Source of the DNA: Parasphingorhabdus halotolerans
Lineage (GTDB): Bacteria > Pseudomonadota > Alphaproteobacteria > Sphingomonadales > Sphingomonadaceae
DNA length: 64,000 nt
Direction of reading: 5' to 3'
Assembly: GCF_012516475.1 (NCBI RefSeq)
Contig: NZ_CP051217.1
Span: 682,001-746,000 of the forward strand
This document shows positions 38,950 to 47,170 of this stretch, piece by piece. The position numbers were made by a program, and so were the translations under genes. The notes beneath the pieces are model-generated. The model ran no database searches and had not been told where the DNA came from. It saw nothing but the letters and a program-made list of their open reading frames with translations. The first letter of the stretch is position 1. Each line of letters opens with the position of its first letter.

Positions 38950-39321
38950 TCACTCCAGCCCAGCCTTAGCCTCTTCCCAATTCTGCCCATCAAATGCGAC
39001 AATGACCGGCTCCAACCCATGCCCGGTATCAAGGCAGTTATAATTCACACTCCAGGCATCAGGATGCGAACGTGGCTGGTAAAAGCATTTCACCCCGCAA
39101 TGCTTGCAGAACAAATGATCCGCCTGCCCACTGCCAAATTTATAACTCGTAAGCGCGTCCTCGCTGGATAGCAGCGTAAACCTCTCGTGCGGCACGATAA
39201 GATGAAGAAAACCGGTTCGGGAACAGATTGAGCAGTTGCAGTCGAGCAGCCCGGGCTTCGGCTCAATCGATGCTTCAAAATGAACGGCGCTGCAGTGGCA
39301 GGAGCCGGTGACTTTCATCAT
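38950..39321 (-). CDS. GFA/CENP-V family zinc protein
   Basis: About 123 residues from ATG 39321, whose ATGA overlaps the stop of the gene upstream. Zinc-binding Cys: GSCHCSAVHF, DCNCSICSR and FCKHCGVKCF, the pattern of glutathione-dependent formaldehyde-activating-like proteins. Members bind two zinc ions and may act as S-hydroxymethyl-glutathione forming enzymes, though most are uncharacterised. Co-transcribed with the DUF423 gene. Confidence 0.88.
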   Translation of the reverse strand: MMKVTGSCHCSAVHFEASIEPKPGLLDCNCSICSRTGFLHLIVPHERFTLLSSEDALTSYKFGSGQADHLFCKHCGVKCFYQPRSHPDAWSVNYNCLDTGHGLEPVIVAFDGQNWEEAKAGLE

Positions 39322-39653
39322 CCGCCGCGCACACCTGAATAAGCTAACCACAACCAACCGCCAATAAGCAATGCGCCACCGATAGGCGTCACTGCGCCAA
39401 GCCAGCGAGGAAAACCAAGCGCCATTAAATAGAGCGTTATGCCAAAAACCGCCCCTCCAACTACAAATAACCATGCCGGGCCGCGAAAGTCGCATTGCAA
39501 AGCAAATAAAGCGGCGACGACATGAACAAGCTGGTATTGCGCGCCGGTCTTTAGCCACTCCGCTGCTTCACCGCTTGCGCCATGTGCGCCAAAAGCTCCC
39601 GCTGTGACAGCTAAAGCGCCGGAAAGTGCTGCAAGAATTAGGAGCAAATTCAA
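39318..39653 (-). CDS. DUF423 membrane protein
   Basis: A 111-residue protein with four hydrophobic segments. The N-terminus AALSGALAVTAGAFGAHG and later LYLMALGFPRWLGAVTPIGG are DUF423 (YgdD-like) hallmarks. Function unknown. It sits between glmS, 7 bases upstream, and the GFA protein, overlapping the latter by 4 bases, so the three may form one transcript. Confidence 0.88.
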   Translation of the reverse strand: MNLLLILAALSGALAVTAGAFGAHGASGEAAEWLKTGAQYQLVHVVAALFALQCDFRGPAWLFVVGGAVFGITLYLMALGFPRWLGAVTPIGGALLIGGWLWLAYSGVRGG

Positions 39654-39660
39654 AACCCTA

Positions 39661-41484
39661 TCACTCCACCGTCACACTTTTAGCCAGATTGCGGGGTTGA
39701 TCGACATCGGTCCCCTTCGCGCAAGCCACGTGATAGGCCAGCAACTGCACCGGCACGGCGTAAACCAAAGGGGCAATAAGAGGATGCACTTTCGGCATTT
39801 CAATGGTCGCCATGCAGCCGTCTCCGGCTTCGGCAATACCCTCTGCATCGGAAATCAGCACAACCTTGCCGCCGCGCGCCATCACTTCCTGCATATTGCT
39901 GACGGTTTTTTCAAACAACGGCCCGGATGGAGCGAGCACGATCACCGGCACCGCTTCGTCGATCAACGCGATCGGTCCGTGCTTCATTTCACCGGACGCA
40001 TAACCCTCGGCGTGGATATAACTAATTTCTTTTAGTTTCAGCGCACCCTCCAACGCCAAAGGGTAATCCGGACCGCGCCCCAGATACAGCACATCACGTG
40101 CAGGTGCGATCAGATGCGCCATGTCAGCAATGTCTGCGTCATGAGCAAGCGCAGCGTTGAGAGCGGCAGGCGCTTCGGTCAAATGCATCACCACATCGCG
40201 CTCCTCATCGCGGGTCATTTTGCCTTTGACGACGGCCAGATGCGCAGCCAGGGCGGCCAATACCGCTAGCTGGCAGGAAAACGCCTTGGTCGATGCCACA
40301 CCAATTTCAGGACCAGCATGGGTTGGCAGCAACAAATCAGCCTCACGCGCCATCGAACTGGTCGGGACGTTAACGACAACCGCGATTTTCTGGCCCTCGG
40401 CTTTCGCGTGACGGAGCGCCGCCAACGTATCGGCCGTCTCCCCCGATTGCGAGATAAACAGCGCCAGACCGCCTTGTTCCAGCACCGGATCGCGGTACCG
40501 GAATTCGGACGCAAAATCGAGATCAACGGGAACCCGCGCAAATGTCTCAAACCAGTATTTCGCAACCATGCCCGCATAAAAAGACGTCCCGCACGCCACA
40601 ATAGTAACGCGCTTAATATCTTTCAGATCGAAATCCATTTGCGGCAAAGCAACCTGCTCTTCCAATGGCCGGATATAAGACCGCAGCGTTTGGGCGACCA
40701 CAGTGGGCTGCTCAAAAATTTCTTTTTGCATATAATGCCGGTAATTGCCCTTTTCGATGGTTGCCGCCGACACGCCGGACGTCGTGATTTCGCGCTCCAC
40801 CGGCTCGTTATTCTCGTTATAAATCGCAGCACCATCGCGGGTTACAACAACCCAGTCGCCTTCTTCCAGATAAGCGATTTTCTGCGTCAAAGGCGCCAGA
40901 GCCAATGCGTCCGACCCCAGATAAGTCTCGCCATCTCCGTAACCGACAACCAGCGGCGACCCCAATCGCGCACCAATCAGCATATCGGGATGCGACTTGA
41001 ACGCGATCGCCAGAGCAAAAGCCCCGCGCAGCATCGGCAGAACCGCTTTCACTGCGTCTTGCGGCGATTTTCCTGCTTCAACCTGCTCGCTAACCAGATG
41101 CGCAACGACTTCGGTATCGGTTTCGCTTTCAAACGTTCTGCCCCGCGCGGTCAGCTCATCACGAAGAGTCTTAAAATTTTCGATTATCCCATTGTGAACC
41201 AGAGCTATTTCATCGGTCGCATGGGGATGCGCATTATTGGTGGTCGGCGCGCCGTGGGTCGCCCAGCGTGTGTGCGCAATCCCGGTATTACCCGCAGCAT
41301 CATCGGTTTTCAGCACCTGCACCAGACCCGCCAGCTTGCCCTCTGCGCGGCGGCGGATGAGCTGACCGTTATGCACTGTACAAACGCCCGCGCTGTCATA
41401 ACCGCGATATTCCATGCGTTTCAGGCCGTCCACCAACCGGTCCGAGACAGCGTCCTTGCCAACAATTCCAATAATTCCGCACAT
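39661..41484 (-). CDS. glmS: Glutamine-fructose-6-phosphate aminotransferase (isomerising)
   Basis: A 607-residue enzyme. The N-terminal nucleophile is Cys2 in MCGIIGIVG, followed by the glutaminase segment THGAPTTNNAHPH. Two SIS domains are marked by GTSFYAGM, FISQSGETADTLAAL and ASTKAFSCQ. The C-terminal DQPRNLAKSVTVE is canonical. It makes glucosamine 6-phosphate for peptidoglycan and polysaccharide synthesis. glmU lies upstream on the same strand, with three accessory genes between. Confidence 0.97.
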   Translation of the reverse strand: MCGIIGIVGKDAVSDRLVDGLKRMEYRGYDSAGVCTVHNGQLIRRRAEGKLAGLVQVLKTDDAAGNTGIAHTRWATHGAPTTNNAHPHATDEIALVHNGIIENFKTLRDELTARGRTFESETDTEVVAHLVSEQVEAGKSPQDAVKAVLPMLRGAFALAIAFKSHPDMLIGARLGSPLVVGYGDGETYLGSDALALAPLTQKIAYLEEGDWVVVTRDGAAIYNENNEPVEREITTSGVSAATIEKGNYRHYMQKEIFEQPTVVAQTLRSYIRPLEEQVALPQMDFDLKDIKRVTIVACGTSFYAGMVAKYWFETFARVPVDLDFASEFRYRDPVLEQGGLALFISQSGETADTLAALRHAKAEGQKIAVVVNVPTSSMAREADLLLPTHAGPEIGVASTKAFSCQLAVLAALAAHLAVVKGKMTRDEERDVVMHLTEAPAALNAALAHDADIADMAHLIAPARDVLYLGRGPDYPLALEGALKLKEISYIHAEGYASGEMKHGPIALIDEAVPVIVLAPSGPLFEKTVSNMQEVMARGGKVVLISDAEGIAEAGDGCMATIEMPKVHPLIAPLVYAVPVQLLAYHVACAKGTDVDQPRNLAKSVTVE

Positions 41485-41501
41485 AGAGTTCAGGCTTTCT
41501 T

Positions 41502-41882
41502 TTAGAGCGTATAGGGTACGCGGATGCCCGGCATATTGGCCGGAAAATCCTTTGTATTTCGAGTAACTAACACGCGGCCCCGAATGAGCGAGGTCGCGAG
41601 AATAATGGCGTCAGGCGATTTAAGCCGGGGACGCTCCCGGCGCAAGGCCGCAGCGCGATGAGCGATTTCATCATCAATTTCATCAAGGCCAAAGCGTTCG
41701 AGAAACTGGGCAGTCTCACGGACAACATCGTCACTACCTTTGGAAAGCGCCTCGATCCAAGCCATCCGGCTAATCCACATACGCGCGCCACTTGCGGCGA
41801 TCCGTGACATTTCATGAAATGCCGGACGATGTCCCAAAAGCGCGTCGATCAGGATATTGGCGTCCAGACTATAACCGCTCAC
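41502..41882 (-). CDS. VapC-type PIN domain toxin
   Basis: A 126-residue PIN nuclease with a GTG start overlapping the antitoxin stop (GTGA). Acidic active-site residues are readable as SLDANILIDALLG near residue 7, IEALSK near residue 43, SPDAIILATSL near residue 90 and VTRNTKDF near residue 110. Such toxins cut tRNA or rRNA. It is paired with the upstream ribbon-helix-helix protein. Confidence 0.9.
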   Translation of the reverse strand: MSGYSLDANILIDALLGHRPAFHEMSRIAASGARMWISRMAWIEALSKGSDDVVRETAQFLERFGLDEIDDEIAHRAAALRRERPRLKSPDAIILATSLIRGRVLVTRNTKDFPANMPGIRVPYTL

Positions 41883-42241
41883 AGCTTGGTCTTCTTGGAC
41901 TCAGAAATCTTTTTTTTAGTGAGCGCCAGATAATGCGCTCTTTCCTTGTCATCTTCCTCTGTGAAACAGTCGGGTGATTCAGCGCGGACTTCGTCATAAT
42001 CGTCATCCCAGGGGCGGGTCCATTCCGCGCGCCGCTTCCGGTCATATTCATCTGCATTCATGCCGATGCCGTGCTTTGCCCAAATACCAAAACCAGCCTC
42101 TATCCAGTCCTTGCTGACTTCGGCGCGATATTCCGCCACCGCCTCCCGCAAAAGCTGCGCCCGCGATTTGCCCTGCTCGGCAGCAAGCGCGTCGAGCCAT
42201 TTCACGTCTTCTTCAGGGAGGTCAGCTAGGATACGAGCCAT
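41879..42241 (-). CDS. Ribbon-helix-helix antitoxin (CopG/VapB-like)
   Basis: A 120-residue protein. The N-terminal 45 residues (ARILADLPEEDVKWLDAL, SRAQLLREAVAEYR) form a ribbon-helix-helix DNA-binding domain. The acidic, Trp-rich middle (ERTRPWDDDYDE-like) likely wraps the toxin, and the tail is basic. It should repress its own promoter through the TGATATCA repeats directly upstream. It is translationally coupled to the PIN toxin. Confidence 0.87.
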   Translation of the reverse strand: MARILADLPEEDVKWLDALAAEQGKSRAQLLREAVAEYRAEVSKDWIEAGFGIWAKHGIGMNADEYDRKRRAEWTRPWDDDYDEVRAESPDCFTEEDDKERAHYLALTKKKISESKKTKL

Positions 42242-42243
42242 AA

Positions 42244-42272
42244 TGATATACTGATATCATATCGTGATATCA
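42244..42272 (-). promoter_or_regulatory. Likely antitoxin operator: three TGATAT-type repeats
   Basis: TGATATAC (42244-42251), TGATATCA (42252-42259) and TGATATCA (42265-42272) lie within 3-31 bases of the antitoxin ATG. The last two are themselves perfect palindromes and form an inverted pair spaced by TATCG. This is a fitting target for a ribbon-helix-helix dimer pair. Confidence 0.65.
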
Positions 42273-42278
42273 TGTCAA

Positions 42279-42959
42279 CTAGAATGCATTTGATTTTCCG
42301 ATATTACATACCGCACAAAGCGTCTGAAGGTTCTCTTCTGTAGTTTCACCACCATTCGACCATGCTAGAATATGATCGACGTGCAATAAGCATTCAGGTG
42401 TTTTGGCAGGGCTATCGCCGCACATTTGACAAATACAATTATCACGAATGAGTATTTTTGCCCGCAGCCTCCAATTTACATCTCTGGCTGTTCGTTTTTT
42501 CATGACGTTTGGCTTCGTGTCTTCCAATGTATCGTTAGGAAGAGTGGTCACTGGCGTGTCCAAATATTCTGCAAAAGCAAGTAAGGCTCCGTTCCAAGAT
42601 CCAAATCGCTTCTCGTATGTACCACTTGAGAATTTAGATCCTTTGGATTTATTCGACATTTCTTTCCCAAAAGGTTGGCGACCTAGTTTCGTCCACACCT
42701 CAATAAGATTCTCAAACAGCTCATCATTTGAGATGTCTTGGCGATTCTTGACTTTCAGGCCGGCTGCCACCAAGGCTTTATTCCAGCTTCCAAACTTACG
42801 TATCACCGTACTTGCACCAAACGCCCCTCGTTCATCGTATTGAATTCGGGTCAAAGACTTTAATTTAAGTTCGTGGGCAACAGAACCGATATCCTCCAAA
42901 ATCTCAGTTTCAGGAATATTCCTTCGTCGCAATCTGATACGATATTTTTGATTGTCCAA
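42279..42959 (-). CDS. HNH endonuclease with two HNH-associated repeats
   Basis: About 226 residues from TTG 42959, one base after the glmU stop; the start is uncertain because earlier starts lie inside glmU. Two repeats are visible, each ending in FGSWNKAL or FGSWNGAL with an upstream helix, as in homing-endonuclease-associated repeats that bind DNA. The C-terminal nuclease has CQMCGDSP, then LLHVDHILAWSNGG and LQTLCAVCNIGK, a zinc-held HNH fold. AT-rich codon use contrasts with glmU. Likely a transferred selfish or defence nuclease. Confidence 0.85.
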   Translation of the reverse strand: MDNQKYRIRLRRRNIPETEILEDIGSVAHELKLKSLTRIQYDERGAFGASTVIRKFGSWNKALVAAGLKVKNRQDISNDELFENLIEVWTKLGRQPFGKEMSNKSKGSKFSSGTYEKRFGSWNGALLAFAEYLDTPVTTLPNDTLEDTKPNVMKKRTARDVNWRLRAKILIRDNCICQMCGDSPAKTPECLLHVDHILAWSNGGETTEENLQTLCAVCNIGKSNAF

Positions 42960-42960
42960 A

Positions 42961-44313
42961 TTACTTCCCAGCCTTCTTCTTGGCACTCGCTTTATTAAAC
43001 CGGTCTGCCCAACCTTCTTTCGCGGTCTGCTCCGCCCGCACCAGCGCAAGATCACCGGCGGCCACGTCCTTTGTCAAAGTCGCCCCTGCCCCGACAATCG
43101 CGCCGTCTCCGATATTCACCGGCGCGACCAACGCGCTGTTGCTTCCGATAAATGCGCCTTTACCGATCACAGTTTTATATTTGAAATAGCCGTCATAATT
43201 GCAGGTGATCGTGCCCGCACCGATATTGGCGCCCTCGCCCACTTCGGCATCGCCCAGATAGGTCAGGTGATTGGCCTTTGCGCCCTTGCCGAGCGTGGCT
43301 TTTTTCATCTCGACAAAATTGCCGACTTTCGATCCCTCTTCCATCACCGCGCCGGGGCGTAGTCTGGCAAACGGGCCTACCTTAGCGTTCGCGCCGATGG
43401 TAGCGCCTTCGATATGGCTATGGCCGTAGATCGTAGCGCCGCTGGCGATCGAAACGCCGGGGCCAAAAATAACATTGGGTTCTATGATGACATCTGAAGA
43501 AACCTGCGTATCACTTGAAAACCAAACAGTTTCCGGTGCAATTAAGCTGACGCCATCGGCCATTGCCTGCGCGCGGCGGCGTTGTTGCCATTCCCCCTCG
43601 ACGGCGGCGAGTTCCGCGCGGCTATTGACGCCGGCAACTTCCCATTCGGCGCATTCGATGACAGCACAAGCGCGGTTTTCAGCCAATGCGACAGTCACCA
43701 TATCGGGCAGGTAATATTCCCCCTGGGCATTGTCATTATCAACGCGCGCCAAAAGCCCGAACATATCTTCCGAACGCGCCAGTAAAAGCCCGCTATTGCA
43801 AAGGTTCACGCCGCGTTCGGCTTCGCTGGCATCTTTATGCTCGACCATTTTACTAATCAGGCCATTTTCGGAAATAATCCGTCCGTAAGCCTTTGTATCG
43901 TCGGGCCGAAAGCCCAGCACGACACAAGCGGGTTTATCATCCTCATGCAATCGCGCCACCATTGCCGAAATAGTCTCTGGCTGCACCATCGGGACATCAC
44001 CGAAACACGCCATAATATCGCCGTCAAACCCCTCAAGCGCGGGCTGCGCCTGTAATACCGCGTGGCCTGTGCCGAGTTGTTCCGACTGAACCGCAATGTC
44101 CACTGGATAGTCCGCCACAGCGGCTTCGACCTGTTCGCGTTTGACACCCACTACCACGACCGACCGGTCAATATTGGCCGCAGCAAAGCTGTCCAGCAAG
44201 TGATGCAGCATCGGTTTTCCGGCAATCGGATGCAGCACTTTATGCTTTTCCGATTTCATCCGCGTGCCTTGTCCGGCGGCCAGTATTATGGCGGCTAAGG
44301 GGCGATTACTCAT
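42961..44313 (-). CDS. glmU: Bifunctional UDP-GlcNAc pyrophosphorylase/GlcN-1-P acetyltransferase
   Basis: A 450-residue protein. The N-terminal uridyltransferase domain has AIILAAGQGTRMKSEKHKVL, and the C-terminal left-handed beta-helix has many hexapeptide repeats (IGAGTITCNYDG, IGSNSALVAPV). It makes UDP-N-acetylglucosamine from glucosamine 1-phosphate, downstream of GlmS in the pathway. Leftward transcription continues into the HNH, antitoxin and toxin genes before glmS. Confidence 0.97.
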   Translation of the reverse strand: MSNRPLAAIILAAGQGTRMKSEKHKVLHPIAGKPMLHHLLDSFAAANIDRSVVVVGVKREQVEAAVADYPVDIAVQSEQLGTGHAVLQAQPALEGFDGDIMACFGDVPMVQPETISAMVARLHEDDKPACVVLGFRPDDTKAYGRIISENGLISKMVEHKDASEAERGVNLCNSGLLLARSEDMFGLLARVDNDNAQGEYYLPDMVTVALAENRACAVIECAEWEVAGVNSRAELAAVEGEWQQRRRAQAMADGVSLIAPETVWFSSDTQVSSDVIIEPNVIFGPGVSIASGATIYGHSHIEGATIGANAKVGPFARLRPGAVMEEGSKVGNFVEMKKATLGKGAKANHLTYLGDAEVGEGANIGAGTITCNYDGYFKYKTVIGKGAFIGSNSALVAPVNIGDGAIVGAGATLTKDVAAGDLALVRAEQTAKEGWADRFNKASAKKKAGK

Positions 44314-44396
44314 GCAGGAACTCCGAAATTAAATGTGCAGCTATATAGTTTCATACGCCCATGCCATGCAGCGCGGGCCGATGCCAGCCTGTATCT

Positions 44397-45449
44397 CTAT
44401 TTGCTATGTGCTGCGACACCTTTGCGCCATTTGGTCCACAAGTGCCTTGCCAGCATCAGCGGCGGCATACGCAACCAATGCGAGCGAACGTAAAACGCGA
44501 ACCGAGTGAATTTTCGCGTTTCGCGACCATAGCCGTCGCGGGCAAGCAGACGGCGAACGAAAAACCTATCTCTGAACCGGCGATTATATCGAACTCTCAT
44601 TGGCGATTTATATTCTATCAAGGGTGTTCCATATAACTGGTTTGCCAACCTTAGCGCTCCATTAACAGGCTTAGACAACTCATGAAGCCATGCTTGTTCC
44701 GCGATATGCAATAAAAAATCGGGATATTCATTGGTAAATTGACGAACCAATTGGTCAATGTCCCAGAGATTTCTCAGCCCCCCTGCCAAGTCACCATCTG
44801 CCATCAAATGCGCTGCAGAGTGTACTATCATATCGCCGGGATCGAGCACGTCTAATCCGGTATCAAGCCCTACCGCGCAATCCATCATGTTTGCGGCATC
44901 CGGCTTTGGCTTTGCGGTCAGCGGCAATATCGTATGGTGCACGTCGATCATCCGGTCCCGCTCGCGATGAATCAGCGGCGGCAACTCATGCATGTGTTCG
45001 CGATAATATTGATCGTCATAGGGGTCTGGTTTCACCCATTCCCATCCTGCATCAAGAAGCGCTTCTTCTACTTCCTGCAACTTGTCACGCGCCACCATGA
45101 TGTCCAGATCACCGATGCTGCGGCCAATGCCCGCCTGCAAATTCGCAGCGACATAGGCGGTGCCTTTCATTAACACGACCTTGCAGTCCAAATCCGCGAG
45201 CGCACGCCTGGCGCAATCCGCCTCCCAAAGCGCCTGTTTTCGCGCCAGATCATGCGCTTCAATTGCGTCTTGCAGGATTGGTTTTACTTGGTCTGGAACA
45301 TCAATGTCACGAAGCCTGTGTGCCAAACTTCCCATTAGGGACTCAGCCCGAGCGATACTGATAAGCTGCGTCCACCCTGCTCCATTCAGCGAAGCCACGC
45401 TCGATGGGTCACGCAAGGCGCGGACCAAAGACATCGCATCGCGCATCAT
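44397..45449 (-). CDS. Nucleotidyltransferase family protein of the HPr-rel-A type locus
   Basis: A 350-residue protein; ATG at 45449 overlaps the kinase stop (ATGA). The nucleotidyltransferase core is ALADLDCKVVLMKGTAYV followed by GRSIGDLDIMVARDKLQEVE with the acidic pair, and an HHT-type region MIDVHHTILP. This is the NTP_transf_5-like family seen beside lasso-peptide and HprK-related clusters. The substrate may be a peptide, sugar or carrier. Third gene of the PqqD - kinase - nucleotidyltransferase unit. Confidence 0.85.
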   Translation of the reverse strand: MMRDAMSLVRALRDPSSVASLNGAGWTQLISIARAESLMGSLAHRLRDIDVPDQVKPILQDAIEAHDLARKQALWEADCARRALADLDCKVVLMKGTAYVAANLQAGIGRSIGDLDIMVARDKLQEVEEALLDAGWEWVKPDPYDDQYYREHMHELPPLIHRERDRMIDVHHTILPLTAKPKPDAANMMDCAVGLDTGLDVLDPGDMIVHSAAHLMADGDLAGGLRNLWDIDQLVRQFTNEYPDFLLHIAEQAWLHELSKPVNGALRLANQLYGTPLIEYKSPMRVRYNRRFRDRFFVRRLLARDGYGRETRKFTRFAFYVRSHWLRMPPLMLARHLWTKWRKGVAAHSK

Positions 45450-46315
45450 GTGAGGTTTTTCCAAAGCTTGTCGATCATTGCGATCGCTTCCTCACCCGAC
45501 TGATAGTCCATCGCCCGGGTGGGAACGCTATCCACAAACCGCGTCAGAGCATGAAACCCGGTCTCGCCCAATGCGACGTAATTGGTCGAAGCTTGGGTGA
45601 GACGAACGAAAATTTCCGATTTGCCCATATCGCGCAATGCCGCGTCATAGCCGAAGCGGGGAAATAGCAACAACGCCGGTTTTGCAGGCCGCTTTTGAGC
45701 CTCCATCGCCTCCATGTTCGGCACCACATGGCGGATGTCACCTTTCGGCGTGTCTTTCATCAACGGCCCAAACCGGTCTTCAGATATCAGTTTTTGCATC
45801 GCGCCAATGGCTTCGTTCTTCAAACTGATGAGGCGCGGAAATGGATGGATATCGCCAGTGGCCGGACAAACCAGAGCAAATTCATCTCCCATGAATCGCC
45901 AACCACGCTCTCCCAGCATGGCGGATAAGGTTGATTTACCGGAACCGGAAAGACCTGTCATTAACAGCGCCCGCCCATCTTTTTCAACCGAGCTGGCATG
46001 GAGCAATAAATGCTGTCGCCAACCCAGCGCCATTTGCAAGTTCATCCCCATTTCAGCCGCGAGCAGACTCTGTTCGAGCGGCAATGGCGCTGCATCCGGC
46101 AACCAATAATCGCCGCTAATATGGACCGACGGCCTGATAAAGCGCCGCCACGGTTTTTGTGCTTCTAGCCGAACTGTGAAGTCGGCAAAGCCGTCTTCCG
46201 GCTTAGGATATGCTTTATACAGATTATTCAGCAACTCAACCGGTTGTCGCCATTGCGAGGCTATTCGAAACCGCGCCGGGCCTATACTGAGTAATGCTTC
46301 ATGCATGTCGCTCAC
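45446..46315 (-). CDS. HprK-related kinase A
   Basis: A 289-residue protein. The P-loop LLMTGLSGSGKSTLSAML near residue 118 is followed by GWRFMGDEFALV, the pattern of HPr kinase homologues, but no phosphocarrier HPr gene is near. The N-terminal 100 residues are specific to this group. Related kinases in lasso-peptide clusters phosphorylate the precursor, so a peptide or protein target is plausible. It overlaps both neighbours by 4 bases, indicating tight coupling with the PqqD-like protein and the nucleotidyltransferase. Confidence 0.87.
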   Translation of the reverse strand: MSDMHEALLSIGPARFRIASQWRQPVELLNNLYKAYPKPEDGFADFTVRLEAQKPWRRFIRPSVHISGDYWLPDAAPLPLEQSLLAAEMGMNLQMALGWRQHLLLHASSVEKDGRALLMTGLSGSGKSTLSAMLGERGWRFMGDEFALVCPATGDIHPFPRLISLKNEAIGAMQKLISEDRFGPLMKDTPKGDIRHVVPNMEAMEAQKRPAKPALLLFPRFGYDAALRDMGKSEIFVRLTQASTNYVALGETGFHALTRFVDSVPTRAMDYQSGEEAIAMIDKLWKNLT

Positions 46316-46611
46316 GCAGCGCTGACCCGTTCGACCAAGCCCAGAACGCGAAGCTCCTCCAAACGGGCGATCAGGACGTCTTCCACTGAGCCGCCTTCCA
46401 AAGCGTCACCGTCCAGATCAAAGCTATCCACAAGCCGCGCACCAATCTCCAAGACGGAGAGAAGCTCCTGTCCCATTACTTCCAAAATCGCCGGAATGGG
46501 GTCTGCAACTATATGGGTGATACCGGACGCTTTCTGGAAAATCAGCGTCATGCTGTCCAGATCATGCTGAATGAGTTCAGCCGGTATCAAAGCCTTGTAA
46601 AGCGCAGTCAT
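46312..46611 (-). CDS. PqqD-like peptide chaperone, HPr-rel-A system
   Basis: A 99-residue protein. It has the short beta and winged-helix pattern of PqqD: DSMTLIFQKASGITHIV, LLSVLEIG, then VEDVLIARLEELRVLGLVE at the C-terminus. PqqD proteins bind leader peptides and present them to modifying enzymes. The coupled kinase gene overlaps its stop. The presence of a peptide chaperone without a known precursor makes the small exported protein upstream (46703-47170) the obvious candidate client. Confidence 0.85.
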   Translation of the reverse strand: MTALYKALIPAELIQHDLDSMTLIFQKASGITHIVADPIPAILEVMGQELLSVLEIGARLVDSFDLDGDALEGGSVEDVLIARLEELRVLGLVERVSAA

Positions 46612-46702
46612 TTCTGGTCACTAGCAACTGAATTAAAACAAGTCAGTGCGCTAGCATGGAAATATTAATATTCGTTTGGATTTTCGGTAGTGACGAAACC
46701 GA

Positions 46703-47170
46703 TTATCGCGGCATTTGCAACGATGCATAACAGGTGAAACCGCTCTGTCCGGATTGCAACCTGCGGATGTAGTTCACATAAGCCTTGGATTGATCGTAAG
46801 AGGTGCCTGGCAGAGAACGACCATTCATCGCACGCTTCACTTGTTCGCCGGTAAAATTGCGACCTGCTGGCGGGAAAGCGCCCGGTGTGTCGGGTGAGAC
46901 AATTTTGCCATCGGGTGCAATATAGCCGCCAGCCGCGTGATTACCGGGCACCGGAATCTCGCAATTGAGCACGGAACCGGCGGTTTGCGCCAAAGCTGGC
47001 TTAATGCTGACCACAGCAGCGGTGGTGACTGCGCCCATCATCAATGCACGGCGGCGTGATACAATGCCACGGTTTTCAGCCGCGTCATTGCGTTGCTCAA
47101 CATTTCCGTCATTTTCAGTCGTCATATCAACATCTGCCAAAACTGTTCTGGAGCGGCCCAGAATTTTCAT
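46703..47170 (-). CDS. Small Tat-exported protein, candidate client of the HPr-rel-A system
   Basis: About 155 residues from ATG 47170; ATG at 47125 is an alternative. A long hydrophilic N-region precedes a twin-arginine signal (VSRRRALMMGAVTTAAVV), with cleavage likely after KPALA. The mature part has two Cys (VLNCEIPVP and GFTCYASL), two Gly/Pro stretches (HAAGGYIAPDGKIV, TPGAFPPAGRNF) and a basic amphipathic segment. No enzyme fold recognised. It lies 91 bases upstream of the PqqD-like gene on the same strand. The start and its role as substrate are unproven. Confidence 0.65.
   Translation of the reverse strand: MKILGRSRTVLADVDMTTENDGNVEQRNDAAENRGIVSRRRALMMGAVTTAAVVSIKPALAQTAGSVLNCEIPVPGNHAAGGYIAPDGKIVSPDTPGAFPPAGRNFTGEQVKRAMNGRSLPGTSYDQSKAYVNYIRRLQSGQSGFTCYASLQMPR

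Noticed and set aside
40318..41505. Long plus-strand open frame opposite glmS (395 codons)
   Set aside because: It is an antisense shadow of glmS: no ribosome site, no domain pattern, and Arg/Gln/His-rich composition typical of a mirrored frame.
46312..46611. PqqD-like gene as part of pyrroloquinoline quinone synthesis
   Set aside because: No pqqA, pqqB, pqqC or pqqE nearby; the coupled HprK-like kinase points to a different system.
44397..47170. A classical lasso-peptide cluster
   Set aside because: Kinase, PqqD-like and nucleotidyltransferase genes match part of such clusters, but there is no asparagine-synthetase-like cyclase, leader protease or ABC exporter.
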